From Plantago elongata (Eukaryota; Streptophyta; Magnoliopsida; Lamiales; Plantaginaceae): a DNA stretch of 44,588 bases. Each line of letters begins with the position of its first letter. Within the stretch, counting starts at the first letter, position 1. This document shows, in pieces, positions 23,101-33,484 of the stretch. The position numbers and the translations under genes are program-made. Below the pieces are notes generated by a model. The model was not told the DNA's origin, searched no databases, and saw only the letters and a program-made list of their open reading frames with translations. The DNA lies in assembly GCA_036897095.1 (NCBI GenBank), contig JAYMSP010000656.1, positions 1 through 44,588 of the forward strand, read 5' to 3'.

Positions 23101-23819
23101 AACGAATGAAGCAACAAGAATTCCAGAACATAACACCTAAAGTAACCAGCTAGGTATAGAATATCTCAAAGATTCATTTCTCGAATAAAAGCAAATGAGC
23201 CCCTCCATGCTCATACAAAACCAACACTAAGCAGCCGAGTACACTAAAACAGTCAAAACCAATCACTCTCAGTTTACTGATAAATGTCATTCCAAACTCC
23301 AATCATGCTAGATCTCTACATCGACGCGATAAGCTTATTAGCTTTACTTCCCCTTGCTATCGATCAATTTAGTGTAAAGACTGTACCGCCTATAACCAGC
23401 ATCTGGATTTTTAGCTAAAAGCAACTAGGTAGATATAGGATACTAGGCATCTAAAACATAGCATCTCATTTCCGAATATAAGCATCATGAAACCCTAACC
23501 ACCACTAAACCGATCAAATTCAACCACAGCAAGTACCTAAAAGTCTAAAAAGCTAGAGAAATAAAGAGATCTAAGCAAAACCTTGAGGCTGATCCTCATT
23601 CTCAGTAAACTCCTTCGCCAGGGCGCGATCAATCATGTCCGCAAACGTATCCTCCTTGGCGAGACTCGTATTCCTGCCGGCTTCCAAATCGGTAGCATTC
23701 TCGACCGAAACAACGGCGTCGTCGAGGAATTTCGGCTCCTCAGATTCTGCAGCCGCTAATAGAGCACCTGCAACGAAGAGAAGCAGGAGGATAGCAACGG
23801 AGGGGGGTGATCTACTCAT
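17106..23819 (-). CDS. KEA: K+/H+ antiporter of the KEA4/KEA5/KEA6 type (CPA2 family)
   Basis: I assembled 20 exons with consistent phase: 23582-23819, 22579-22622, 21757-21815, 21581-21659, 21435-21496, 21284-21359, 21122-21196, 20667-20738, 20503-20586, 19870-19938, 19700-19777, 19340-19428, 19120-19216, 18920-18973, 18738-18833, 18381-18569, 18216-18293, 17925-17969, 17339-17428 and 17106-17198. The protein is about 588 residues, close to Arabidopsis KEA4-6. Residues 1-24 form a signal peptide (AILLLLFVAGALLAAA core), followed by the lumenal motif FADMIDRALAKEF (59-71). A Na+/H+-exchanger membrane domain runs from about 163 to 560, with GYLLAGSVVGPGG, QDCAVGLLFALLPVLGGTSG and FALGLEFSA. 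There is no C-terminal TrkA-N domain, as expected for this subgroup. Family members sit in the endomembrane system and exchange K+ for H+. An in-frame methionine 57 nt upstream (23876) would add 19 residues, but the internal start gives a cleaner signal peptide. KEA4, 5 and 6 cannot be separated here. Confidence 0.95.
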
Positions 23820-25347
23820 TTGGCGGCGATTGCACGCCGGCAGCGCACGATAAGCAGCTCCCCGGCGGCCTGTCACCGTCGAGAAAGTACCAGTGCCTGT
23901 ACAATAACAAAATCGATTGGATTGGGTTTAATCGAATTGAATTGATCGCAGAGTGAGCAAGTGACAGTTGGGTGGTTTGGAGAGAAGATCTGTTGTGTTG
24001 GTGTTAGGTGTAAATGGGAGTAGTAAGCATATTCAACTGTATAAGCGATTAAGCAATAAGCATCATTTTCGTGGTTAACAGAGGTTTAATTAAATAATTC
24101 AACAAGATGGATGTTTTTATTTGAATTTTTTCAGCCACGTGAGATTTGTCTTGTTTCTTCACTTTTTCTCAGGTAAGTAAGTGTGTATATATTATATGAT
24201 TAAGTCATTAAGGTTATTAGGTTAGACTATGGGGAAACGCAATTACTGTGACCTGCCTATAAAAACAGTACCAGAATCTAGATTTGATTGGTGAAATGCA
24301 GGACTAGTCATTCATTACCAATATATATCATACCTGGAAATGACAGAACTGATATATCAAGAAAAATGTGGGACTTTGATGTGGATAATGCCAATTTTAG
24401 ATCACTTTCTAAAATCCAAGACAAGTTTCTATAATTGTCTTGTTGCCTTCATTGTAAAACATGGATATAACTAGTGTTTTTGTCAACTACATGTGGCCTT
24501 GTGCAATTGTGGATGCAGAGGCCTGGAGTGAACTTGTTTCGAAATGTGAATATAAGTGTGAAAAAATATTAATGTGTAAATGTGCAGTTTATCGCATTCT
24601 TGATGCTTTGGAGAAGCAGTAATTTTTTTTGTTCAGTGTTAATAGAAGTAGACCTGTGTAGTATAAGATGTACTGGAATCTAATTAAAATTAAGGGACTA
24701 GAATTAAATGCTTGTGAAGATGAATGATTACTAATCTAATACGACGTTAGTGATTTGTGCTAGAGAATCATTTAAACTTGTAGTCATGATCTGGATGCAC
24801 GTGACTTATCACTAGTTATGCTTTTTTATCAATCAATCCATTTAGGTCATGTTTCGTTTTAATTAGGTGGTTTACTGTAGCAAGCAAATTCCGATGTTTG
24901 TTTAAAACCCGAACAAAAGTAGACTTTACCTCCAGAACACCATTTAAAGCTTATTCTCTTTGTATGAAAATCCAATAATTTCTATCTAACAATTAGCATG
25001 TGTACCTCTTGATGCGGGCCATACAACTCATTTTTGACGAAAAGTACAGAACCTTAATCACATTTAGGATTTCAAGTTTACCATATTTCAACCAAGCCAC
25101 AACAATTGGCCCGTGCAGAGCTCTTGATGCGGGCCACACAGCTCAGAAAGACCTTCTATATGCATACTCAAGTTATTTTTCTACAATACACACATGACAC
25201 ATGCCATCGATATTTGTTCCCGGTTATATACGCAATCATTCTGTGGTCAAGCTATTTTACACATTACATGTCTATGGGGATACAAGTCTATCCGGAGTAT
25301 CATTAGCTCTTTTATCTGTTGAGTCTGGAAAATGGAAAGCTTCATGC
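23820..25347. other. Intergenic: KEA promoter and 3' flank of the deacetylase gene
   Basis: Positions 23820-24000 probably hold the KEA 5'UTR. I see no certain TATA box. Near the other end, a segment containing CTTGATGCGGGCC occurs twice as a direct repeat (about 25009 and 25121), possibly within the deacetylase 3'UTR. The overlapping frames at 25000-25395 are not coding by any sign I can see. Confidence 0.5.
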
Positions 25348-28300
25348 TTATCTAATATTTTGAGCTGCCCCCATGTCAATCAAAGATTTCTTTGATAGAT
25401 TTATGATTGAATTTGAGATCACTTGTGCACTAGATTTCATGTAACCACCTGAAAAGGATGTAATTCCATAATATAAATCATTGTTCTTGAACTTGAATTT
25501 TCAACCAGAAGCAGAACCTCATAACGAGATAATCATACCTGAAGTAAGCATGACAATTGGAATTTTCCTCTCGCGAGCAAACATAAAAACTTTCTCATCT
25601 CTTGTGGCAATCCCACCAGGACTAATCTGCACGGAGTTTCCATGCATGTAAATGCCAGCTGAAGTTGGGGACATGTATAATGAAATTCAGTAAGATAACC
25701 CTAAAACTTATGCTCATTTAGTACCTCTGGCAGTGCTGAATTACCAACATTTCAAATATACCTTATGTTTCTAGGATGTTACGAGTAGAACTACCACAGG
25801 TTCTTATACGAGATACTCCTCTACTTGATTCGGACTTAATGCTAACAAGCCCATGCTGAAGTCAAGGCCGGAAGTTCTGGAAACTGCTAACTACATACGG
25901 AGTTCTGAGCCAAGAATTAAGTGGAAAGTAATTTAATTGTTTCCAGCATCGCTAAAATGCTTGTAAGGTATAAAGCCTCTGCCTACTAATATGCCATGAC
26001 TACCTCAATTCCAGCGACCATTTAAATAAGAAATTTTCTGCATTGACCTCCCCAAGAAAAGAAGAGGTGTTTCATAGGTTGAGAACTTTACCTTCAACCT
26101 TCCCAGCGGATCACCATCCAAAATATCAGTTCCAGCATTGTAGATTATCAATTCAGGCTCAAATGCACCAGCAGCAACCTATAAATTCATCAGAATGGTT
26201 GATTATGGAGTGTGGGAGAGGAACTTGACAGTCATTTGTCACCAAGGAGATGCGCTGAAGAAAAGAACTACAATCACAGACCGTGAGTGCCTGATCAAGT
26301 TTTGACAAATACTCGTCTGTTGTCGTTCCACTCTGTGATATAAGGTAAACTGTATCATACTTCCAGTGGTAGAGAAAAACAAAGGCAATTTGTCTGAATC
26401 AGCATAATATCTTATAATCTTTCTTACCACTACTTCAACTTTCTGATCAATAAACTTGCGTGCCTCATAATCCTGAACATAGTTTATACAAACCAGCATC
26501 AGGTTATTGTTGACCTTGATATTTCACCCCGTTCTGTTGCAGATCTTAATAGAACCAATAGTGCAGACACTAGAGTGACATGCAAACAGACAACAAAATG
26601 TAAAAACACACTATTGCTCAGCACGCACATAAATCTCCTGTATCCAGTCTCTCGTTCCTTGACATTTCAAAGAAAATTGATGGGACTTATAATGATATAG
26701 TCGGTATTGACTTACCAATGGATATATATTTGGATTGAACATATCAAGAATGTAAACACTTCCTGTTTACATGCCAATGAAGTTAGTACTACAACATTAA
26801 AATAGCAGAAGAGGAGTAAATGATGAATGAAATATGTCGTACTATCATAGCAGAAATCAGTTTCGTGGCCATTCCCTTGATGTGCATCAAGATCAATTAT
26901 CATTACCCTGTGGGAAAATTTCCAAATTGATGAGCGAATCAAAAGAAATCACTTCATGGTTAAAAGCAATTACAGCTTAAATGGAAGAGCCACTGAGTGT
27001 AATCTAAGGAAGTATCAGCTCAGCACCTTCCAATATTTAAACGGGTAAAAGCAAAGGAAATGCAAAGTGTGATGTCTGCATAAACACAAAATCCACCTCC
27101 ACTTTCTGCTGAACAGTGATGAAACCCCCCACCAACATTGATAGCCCATCCGCGTTCTTTTGCGAGCTTGGCAGCCAAAATAGTACCTCCAACCTATGTT
27201 GAGAGTTGAATTACAAAAAGTATGACTTCATAACACCAAAAAAGGTAGGAGAAATACATATTATATTATATACAGACCTGTTTGCGGAATGGATAAAGAA
27301 CATGCTTGTCCACAAGACAGTTTGGCAATAATGCAACAGGAGGAACCTATATATAAATAAGACCGAATGTGATTAGATAATATATCAGTGTTTATGTAAC
27401 ACAATCACCTAGTACTTTAGCTAATCCTAAGTTATCATTGAAAAGTACTCTTTCAATCATTATAAGTCAATACTAGAACTAGAAGTCACTTTGTGCAATG
27501 AGACTACACTGGTTAAAATCTACCTAGTTTTTATCTTCTTTTACGAAAATAAAAAAGAATCTGTGCATCTCAAGCAATTTTTTGTTCACCCTTCACCTGT
27601 TAAAATTTTCAGAAAAAATTATACCTCCACTATTTTGGCCACATTTAGGCTGCTCTTTAAACTACTCAAGTATGAATCGGAATGAACCTGTCACCAAGAT
27701 ACCAAACAAAAAAAAGTCATTCAGTTATTGGTATACATGAACTACTGGCCAATCAATAGAATGGAATGGATTATTTAGCGCTACACGTGATCCATCATTA
27801 CTACAACTGGACATTAGTTTCGACATATGGTTCGTTATCATGTTTCATGCATCAACTTATATCTAGTTTGATTCCAGCATAAATTAGCTCGAATTTCAAC
27901 GTCCTTAAATATCTACTGAATTGTGATACCACACCTGAATATTGAATATCAATAGGTCCTTAACTTACTTTACCCACGACTCTAATCCTATTGGACCACC
28001 AATATGTAATGAAGAGGCATCAAAGAGAGCATGTAATATTATGCTGCCAGACACATAAAAAAGCATGCGTGAAATCCTCATGCCTACAGCAGCAGGCTTG
28101 AACCAAGATTGAGCCAAAAAAGAAAAAAGGAAAAAAAAAAAGGTACCACTAGAAGATCATCTTTCTTGGCCTCCAAAGGTTCAACTATACACTTGTTCTC
28201 AAGCAGACCCTCAGCCATCAGAAATCGGCATATGCGGCCCCATTTGGATGAATCAAAAGGATGCCTGCAATCTCCATCAATAAGCCGTTGAGCAACATGT

Positions 28301-29115
28301 CATCTTACGTGCTTCAATCTAAAGCATAATGAAAATTCAAATTTGTCCTTATTTGTTATCAATAAGCAATGTCAGAATTCAGTAAAAAATCCACGCGTAA
28401 TTTTACAGGCCTAGTAACAATAATATACGCCTAAATGTATGTCTCACAACTTCTAGAGCGGTCTGAAAGTGATATTTCATAGTATATCATATATTTATTA
28501 TAACTAGCAGAGCTCGATTATCCTATCACTACTGTGATATCTCACACACGACACAGCTACACAGCTACATTCGACTATACTTAACTACTAATTCAGACCA
28601 TTTCCAACAACTTATGAACACTCTGCAATTTATATAGCCATAATAAACTAGTCTGGAGTATCTAATAAGGTACACTAGCAGCAATTGTATTCATATAGAG
28701 CTAATTACACCGAAATCCACTGCGATTCATTAATCAAAATTAAAAACCATCAATGTGCTTATTTTGACAAAATTTAAATATCAGAAGATTTGAATTGAAT
28801 AGGAAAGGACAGGGAAATTAAGGAGAAGCAGTAGAAAGTAAACTTACAGCTTCTCAATACCGAGAAAGGAGATATCATAGGAAGAGGAGTAAATAACAGG
28901 AACCTGGCACAATTTACAATACAATCAACCAAAAGGAGATCAAATCAGCTTAAAAAGCGTTATACTCTAAGACTTTAGAATGTAGCGGAAGTTTGTTTGT
29001 ACTTGCGTGAGTGACTTGCCTTGGAAGCAGGGACATCGAAGTAGAGCTTGCTGGAGAGAATCCGATTGCAGCGAACGTCGTCGTTTTGCGGTGTTTGGGA
29101 GGAAGAAGTAGCCAT
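25348..29115 (-). CDS. HDA2: Class IV (HDAC11-like) histone deacetylase, HDA2 type
   Basis: Thirteen exons join in frame: 29020-29115, 28848-28903, 28147-28264, 27625-27687, 27278-27346, 27027-27193, 26843-26907, 26716-26762, 26428-26472, 26282-26332, 26092-26178, 25539-25626 and 25348-25448. They give about 350 residues. The zinc-dependent deacetylase core is complete. GGGFHHCS carries the catalytic histidines (about H159, H160), IIDLDAHQGNGHE two metal ligands (D197, H199), NAGTDILDGDPLG the third (D277), and GGY the transition-state tyrosine (Y320). The N-terminal RILSSKLYFDVP and YPFRKQVGGTILAAKLA are typical of plant HDA2. Removal of acetyl groups from lysine is the expected activity; cellular roles of HDA2 are poorly known. 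Exon 1 ends at a GC rather than a GT donor. The donor of the exon at 26843-26907 is the least certain junction. An in-frame methionine at 29289 could extend the N-terminus by 58 residues. Confidence 0.94.
28904..29019 (-). other. Predicted GC-AG intron (first intron of the HDA2-type gene)
   Basis: On the minus strand the exon ends GCTTCCAAG and the intron begins GCAAGTCAC. It ends GTGCCAG before GTTCCTG. AAG|GCAAGT is the standard context for the rare GC donor class. Splicing here joins FDVPASK to VPVIYSSSYDISF, the order remembered for Arabidopsis HDA2. No GT donor nearby gives the same protein. Confidence 0.8.
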
Positions 29116-30035
29116 TTGGATGGCGGAGTTGAAGAGTTGACGACGACGAAAGTTGGAGAGGAGGAGGAGAATACTGGCGAGTAGGAGTTGAATTGACGGA
29201 GTAGAAGCGGTGGCTTCGTTGAGCTGACACGTGGATTGTGAGTGGCCGGAGTGTACTGTAAATTGGAACTCACATTTTGTGTTTGACATTCATCTACCCA
29301 CCCTTTTTTCTACCATTCTTACGTATTTTCGTATGGTTAGACTAACCATTTAAACCGTCATGCTTATTCTTTTTGAATGATAGGTTTGTCCGCAGTAAAA
29401 TATAAGAAGACATGTGTTTAGAGCAGTTACGAGTCTATGTCTTGGGCTCAGTTCAACTCATTTAGGCTTCAATCGAGTTTTTCAATATATTGTTAATGTA
29501 ATGAAATATTCGATTCGATAAATATAAAAATCATTACTCTTTAAAACTAGCGTCATCCTGATCATGAGAAGTCAAATAGAGTGTAATTATTCATTATACA
29601 GTTCTTATGGATGATTTTTGAAAGAAATGTGTACATTATTTATATATTTATTGTTATCAAATCTTGAAACTTTAGAACGAGCATTACATACTCTCTTAAA
29701 TTGTGCAACATTACACAATCTTAAAATTTTCCATTAAAAATGCATTATCCTAGTTTGTATTTTATATTATTTTATTTTTGTTCGAACTACCTCAAATATC
29801 CAAATATAATTAAACACACTAATATTTTCAAAAAGTAATATCCGATAATGGGTGACTCAAATGTAAATATAGAATATGTAAAAGACCACGGCTGCAATTT
29901 TCCCCATCTCTGCCATCTGGACTGGTATAAGCGTTCTCTACACGCACGTATATATTTTCGTCTTCATCATCATCACAATCAAGATCATTAATTTCTCACT
30001 CTGCTTAGCTTATTTCTTCAGCTCTCTTTCAAACA
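29116..30035. other. Divergent promoter region between the HDA2-type gene and the plus-strand gene
   Basis: The two genes point away from each other with about 920 bp between start codons. The GC-richer part next to 29115 is probably the deacetylase 5'UTR or extended coding region. On the plus strand TATATATTTT at about 29948 lies 88 bp upstream of the ATG and may act as the core promoter. The middle (29300-29880) is AT-rich with nothing recognised. Confidence 0.5.
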
Positions 30036-32460
30036 ATGGCAGACAAGCCAAGCAGAGCCCTGGTTTTGTTCGGCGATGGGCTAGCCCGATCCGTCGGCCC
30101 GGCCCAAACCCACCTCCATTCCTTCGCTTCAAGGGCATGCTGTGGCTTCTTGTCACTCCCAAATTCTCCACCTTCAGGTAAAATAATAATTCTCCCCAGT
30201 TTAATCACTTTCGAGCTTAATTCAGTCAAATTGATATTCATTGTGATTGGATTGAGGTTAAAGTTACAATCTTTGCTTGATCGTTTATTCACTTCACTAT
30301 CATTCAAGCTTCTATAAAATATGTAAAACCGATATGCGTTTTGATTATATTTAGCTTAAAGATAATCTTTTCTTGATTGTCCTATTGATGATGGTCTATT
30401 CTTAATCATATAGTGTGAAGAACAATGTTTGACCCTTTTATTGAGACATTGATTGTGTTGTGCCTAATTGCCTATCCTATTTTTTGAGCAAATTGTTGCA
30501 CCTTATAAAAATGGTTACTGCAAGAGAAACAGATGCCGCATTGGTTTCTAAGATCACTTAATTCTAGTGGCACCCTTTAATTTTGGACTAAATGTTTTTC
30601 TCCGGGATGTGTTAAAGAGCTTATGCCCTTTTTTTTATGTTGATATTGGTTGAAAATACTATGATAGTTAATGAACGCGTCAAACCCTTCAATACTTCAC
30701 TCATTCTTCGACTCGTCTTCATGTTTGGTTTCTCTTTCGCTGAATCCGTACCAGTTCAATTGTTATTATTGTTTTAACTTTTCCATGAATTCAATTGAAC
30801 ACGTAAAACATAGAAGAGAAGGAAGTTCTATCATGTCATTAAACAATACATAAAACAAAAGAAACCCATGCCATGTCCTCGAACAACGAGTAGTATATTT
30901 AGGACACGAGGCACAAATTTTATGTCATGTCAAGATCTTAAGTGTGAAATCAGCCAATTTTACCTGCTGTAGATCTCTATCTTATACTATCTATCTTAGT
31001 TTGATTGTTCCATGTACAAACGATTCTTAGAAGTGTGAACCAGGGATATCTCAGTCATATCATTTCCTACCTCCATAGATTTTACTTTTTTTTATTCTGT
31101 TCATTAAGTTTACATGGAGATTAGATTGCAGAAAATGAGGATATAAGGATGATTAGGGAGTTCACGGAGCTGCTTGATTCAAGTGAAGCATATATCAATA
31201 TGGTGAGATGCTATTTATTTACTTTGATATAGGAGCTACTTCGTGCTCCTAATGGTAAACACAGGTGATAAATCTAGTCTCCCTGTTTCCAACAGGCGGA
31301 AAACGAATTATCAGAAAATAAACCTCAAGAAAAAGGTGCATTTCCAACTATAGGAGACAGGTTGGACCTTTTTCTAATAAAACGTAATCACTAGTTTTTT
31401 CACCTGCCATCTGAAGTTTTGAATTCACTTTCAGGTTCATGGGGATGAAAGCAGCTATAATCACAGATAATTCTAGTGTGAAGTCTTTTGGAGATAAAAC
31501 TGGTTTTACTGTGAATCTCTGGGATAGTTTATACGCTAACAGTGATAGCGCGGCCGAGTCAATGCCTCTTGCTCCTAGTTTGCTTAATTTGCTTGGATTT
31601 GAAGATGGAAAAGCAACAGACAACAACCAATTTGATTTAGTTTTCGTGCATGTTGAAGCAAACAAAAAGATCAATGATCTTGTGGGTATACATCTTTTAA
31701 ACCGCTTGGTTGGTGAATTAGGTGATACGGCCAAGTCTGGAACTGAAGTTGGTTTGCGGTTGCTCACGTCTGTTATTTTGAGCTATGGGGCGACCCTAGA
31801 GGATGACCATGTAAAATTTCCAGTTCGCAATCCTGATACCAAGAGTAATGGACTTTCAGGAGTCATACCTCGTCAGAGTTACATGATGAAGGGAGGGAAG
31901 GCAAGGGAAAATGTTAGGTATGCATTAAGTTCACCATGTATTATGGTTTCATCCAAGGATTATTAGTCTATTCTTATAATATTTTGCAGGCAGTATTGTC
32001 CGATGCTATTTGCCCAGTGCCAGAATGGTGTGACTCGCAAGGATAAGGTGGAGAGATTTTCGTACCAAGATATTCTTGAGGTACATATTATAGATATTTA
32101 GATACTATATAGACTGTATATGTCATGGAAACAGTATGATATAGAAAGGTTAGTATGCGTTGAACATTTTTTACATATCGCTGAACATGTCCCAGCCCAT
32201 TTCTTTTGCGAAATCCACCAAACCTTTTGTGATTCAATTGAAAATTCTAAAATAATATCTGGAAAGTGGAAAGACAACCTTTAATGTCTTTGCAGTGATT
32301 CTATATGTACTCGAAATTATTATATCAATGTCTACTTCAAAATCTGAACTAACATGTCTGTTCATTCTTGCAGCGTGGATGCAACCTTGTTATACCAGCT
32401 GATAGGTTTGTACATGAAGTTGCATTTAAGCTTTGGAAGACCCCAAAATACGGGGCATGA
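30036..32460 (+). CDS. Conserved plant protein of unknown function (At5g11810-like)
   Basis: Six exons join in frame: 30036-30177, 31132-31202, 31296-31360, 31435-31917, 31990-32080 and 32374-32460. They give 312 residues with no signal peptide or membrane segment. I recall the N-terminal region (ALVLFGDGLARSV, CCGFLSLPNSPPSENEDIR, DRFMGMKAA) as an uncharacterised protein conserved in plants. The recalled locus At5g11810 lies next to KEA6 in Arabidopsis, which fits the KEA gene here. FGDGLAR (12-18) and DLVFVHVEA (160-168) resemble segments of cofactor-independent phosphoglycerate mutases of the alkaline phosphatase superfamily. The residues after FVHVEA (NKKINDLVGIH) do not keep the usual metal-ligand pattern, so any link would be remote and catalysis doubtful. 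AATAAA at 32790-32795 may serve as poly(A) signal. Gene structure is strong; function is not known. Confidence 0.9.
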
Positions 32461-33297
32461 GTCACATTCTATGGCAAGCTGCATAGTGTGTTTTGGAGAA
32501 CTAATTCTTGTGCAACTAAGATGCTGAGTTAACTGAAGACATGACCTAAAAGAAGAGAACATACTGACTGATATGACTCCAATTAAGTTATCAGTTTGAA
32601 CTCTACCAGCAAGCACTTCCTAAGAATTTTCTGCAGTTCAGTGTTCTGTACTTCATCGATTCATTGTTCATCTTAGCTTGTATTTTGGTTCTGATGAACA
32701 GTACTGTTTGCTTTCTGCCGGATGTTATTAACCTTTATGTTTTCATAAACGGTACTATTTTGAGTACTGATGGTTATTTTATGCTTCCAAATAAATGCAG
32801 CAAGTTCCAGCTTTCTCGGTTAGAAGTCTGTGCCCACAGCTTTTCTCCTTGAGCTAGATCACCGATTACTTGTTCTACCATTAACTTCGACGTGGTGACT
32901 GTTTGATGAGTTAGTGTGTTCTAGTGTGACACTCAACATATCAGTTGAACAAGTAAATCAACTGAGTACAGAAAACCTAAAACTTTGTGTGGCAAAGAAC
33001 CAATATCTCAACTGTCAAGGCTCTTAGGGACCTATAAGGAATTAAGGATCACCAAATCAAACAAGGTTTTTCACTATACGATCTAAGAGAGTATCTCTAT
33101 CTGGCAAATGGTAGATGATGTACAGTCAAAGCGATCTCAGAATCATTTTTCAGCCAACCTTCGCAGAAGTGAGACTGGCAACGCTTACTTTTATGTGTTA
33201 TACGTTTGAATTGACGTACTCGTGAAACAAGAAAGTAGGTACAATAAAAGCACTTCCTGAAACCATCTAGTGGTTAGCTGGTAATACTAGGGAATGT
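32461..33297. other. Convergent 3' regions of two genes
   Basis: The 3'UTR of the plus-strand gene probably ends just after AATAAA at 32790-32795. The remaining part (about 32830-33297) holds nothing I recognise. Short frames at 32362-32616 and 32664-32852 are not coding by any evidence I see. Confidence 0.5.
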
Positions 33298-33303
33298 TTT
33301 ATT
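33298..33303 (-). promoter_or_regulatory. Probable polyadenylation signal of the RTE1-family gene
   Basis: On the minus strand this hexamer is AATAAA, 180 bp downstream of the RTE1-family stop codon. Confidence 0.45.
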
Positions 33304-33484
33304 TAAGATCATTACACTTGAAGTTGGACCATTACAGACACTTCAACATTCGGACATAATATACAGTTGCAGACATGCTTAGACTTTATATAAGGCGGTC
33401 TCCAGGTCAGCATTGATAATTCTGCAGGCGCCACAAACTTATACAGTTCAGTCCCAGCTCCAAGGCAATCAGAAACACAAGTTT

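Noticed and set aside
25000-25395. Overlapping 64-66-codon plus-strand frames
   Set aside because: They overlap the last deacetylase exon and its 3' flank. Their similar MRAxQL segments arise from a short DNA repeat.
31348-31767. 139-codon minus-strand frame
   Set aside because: Antisense of the large fourth exon of the plus-strand gene, whose frame splices consistently.
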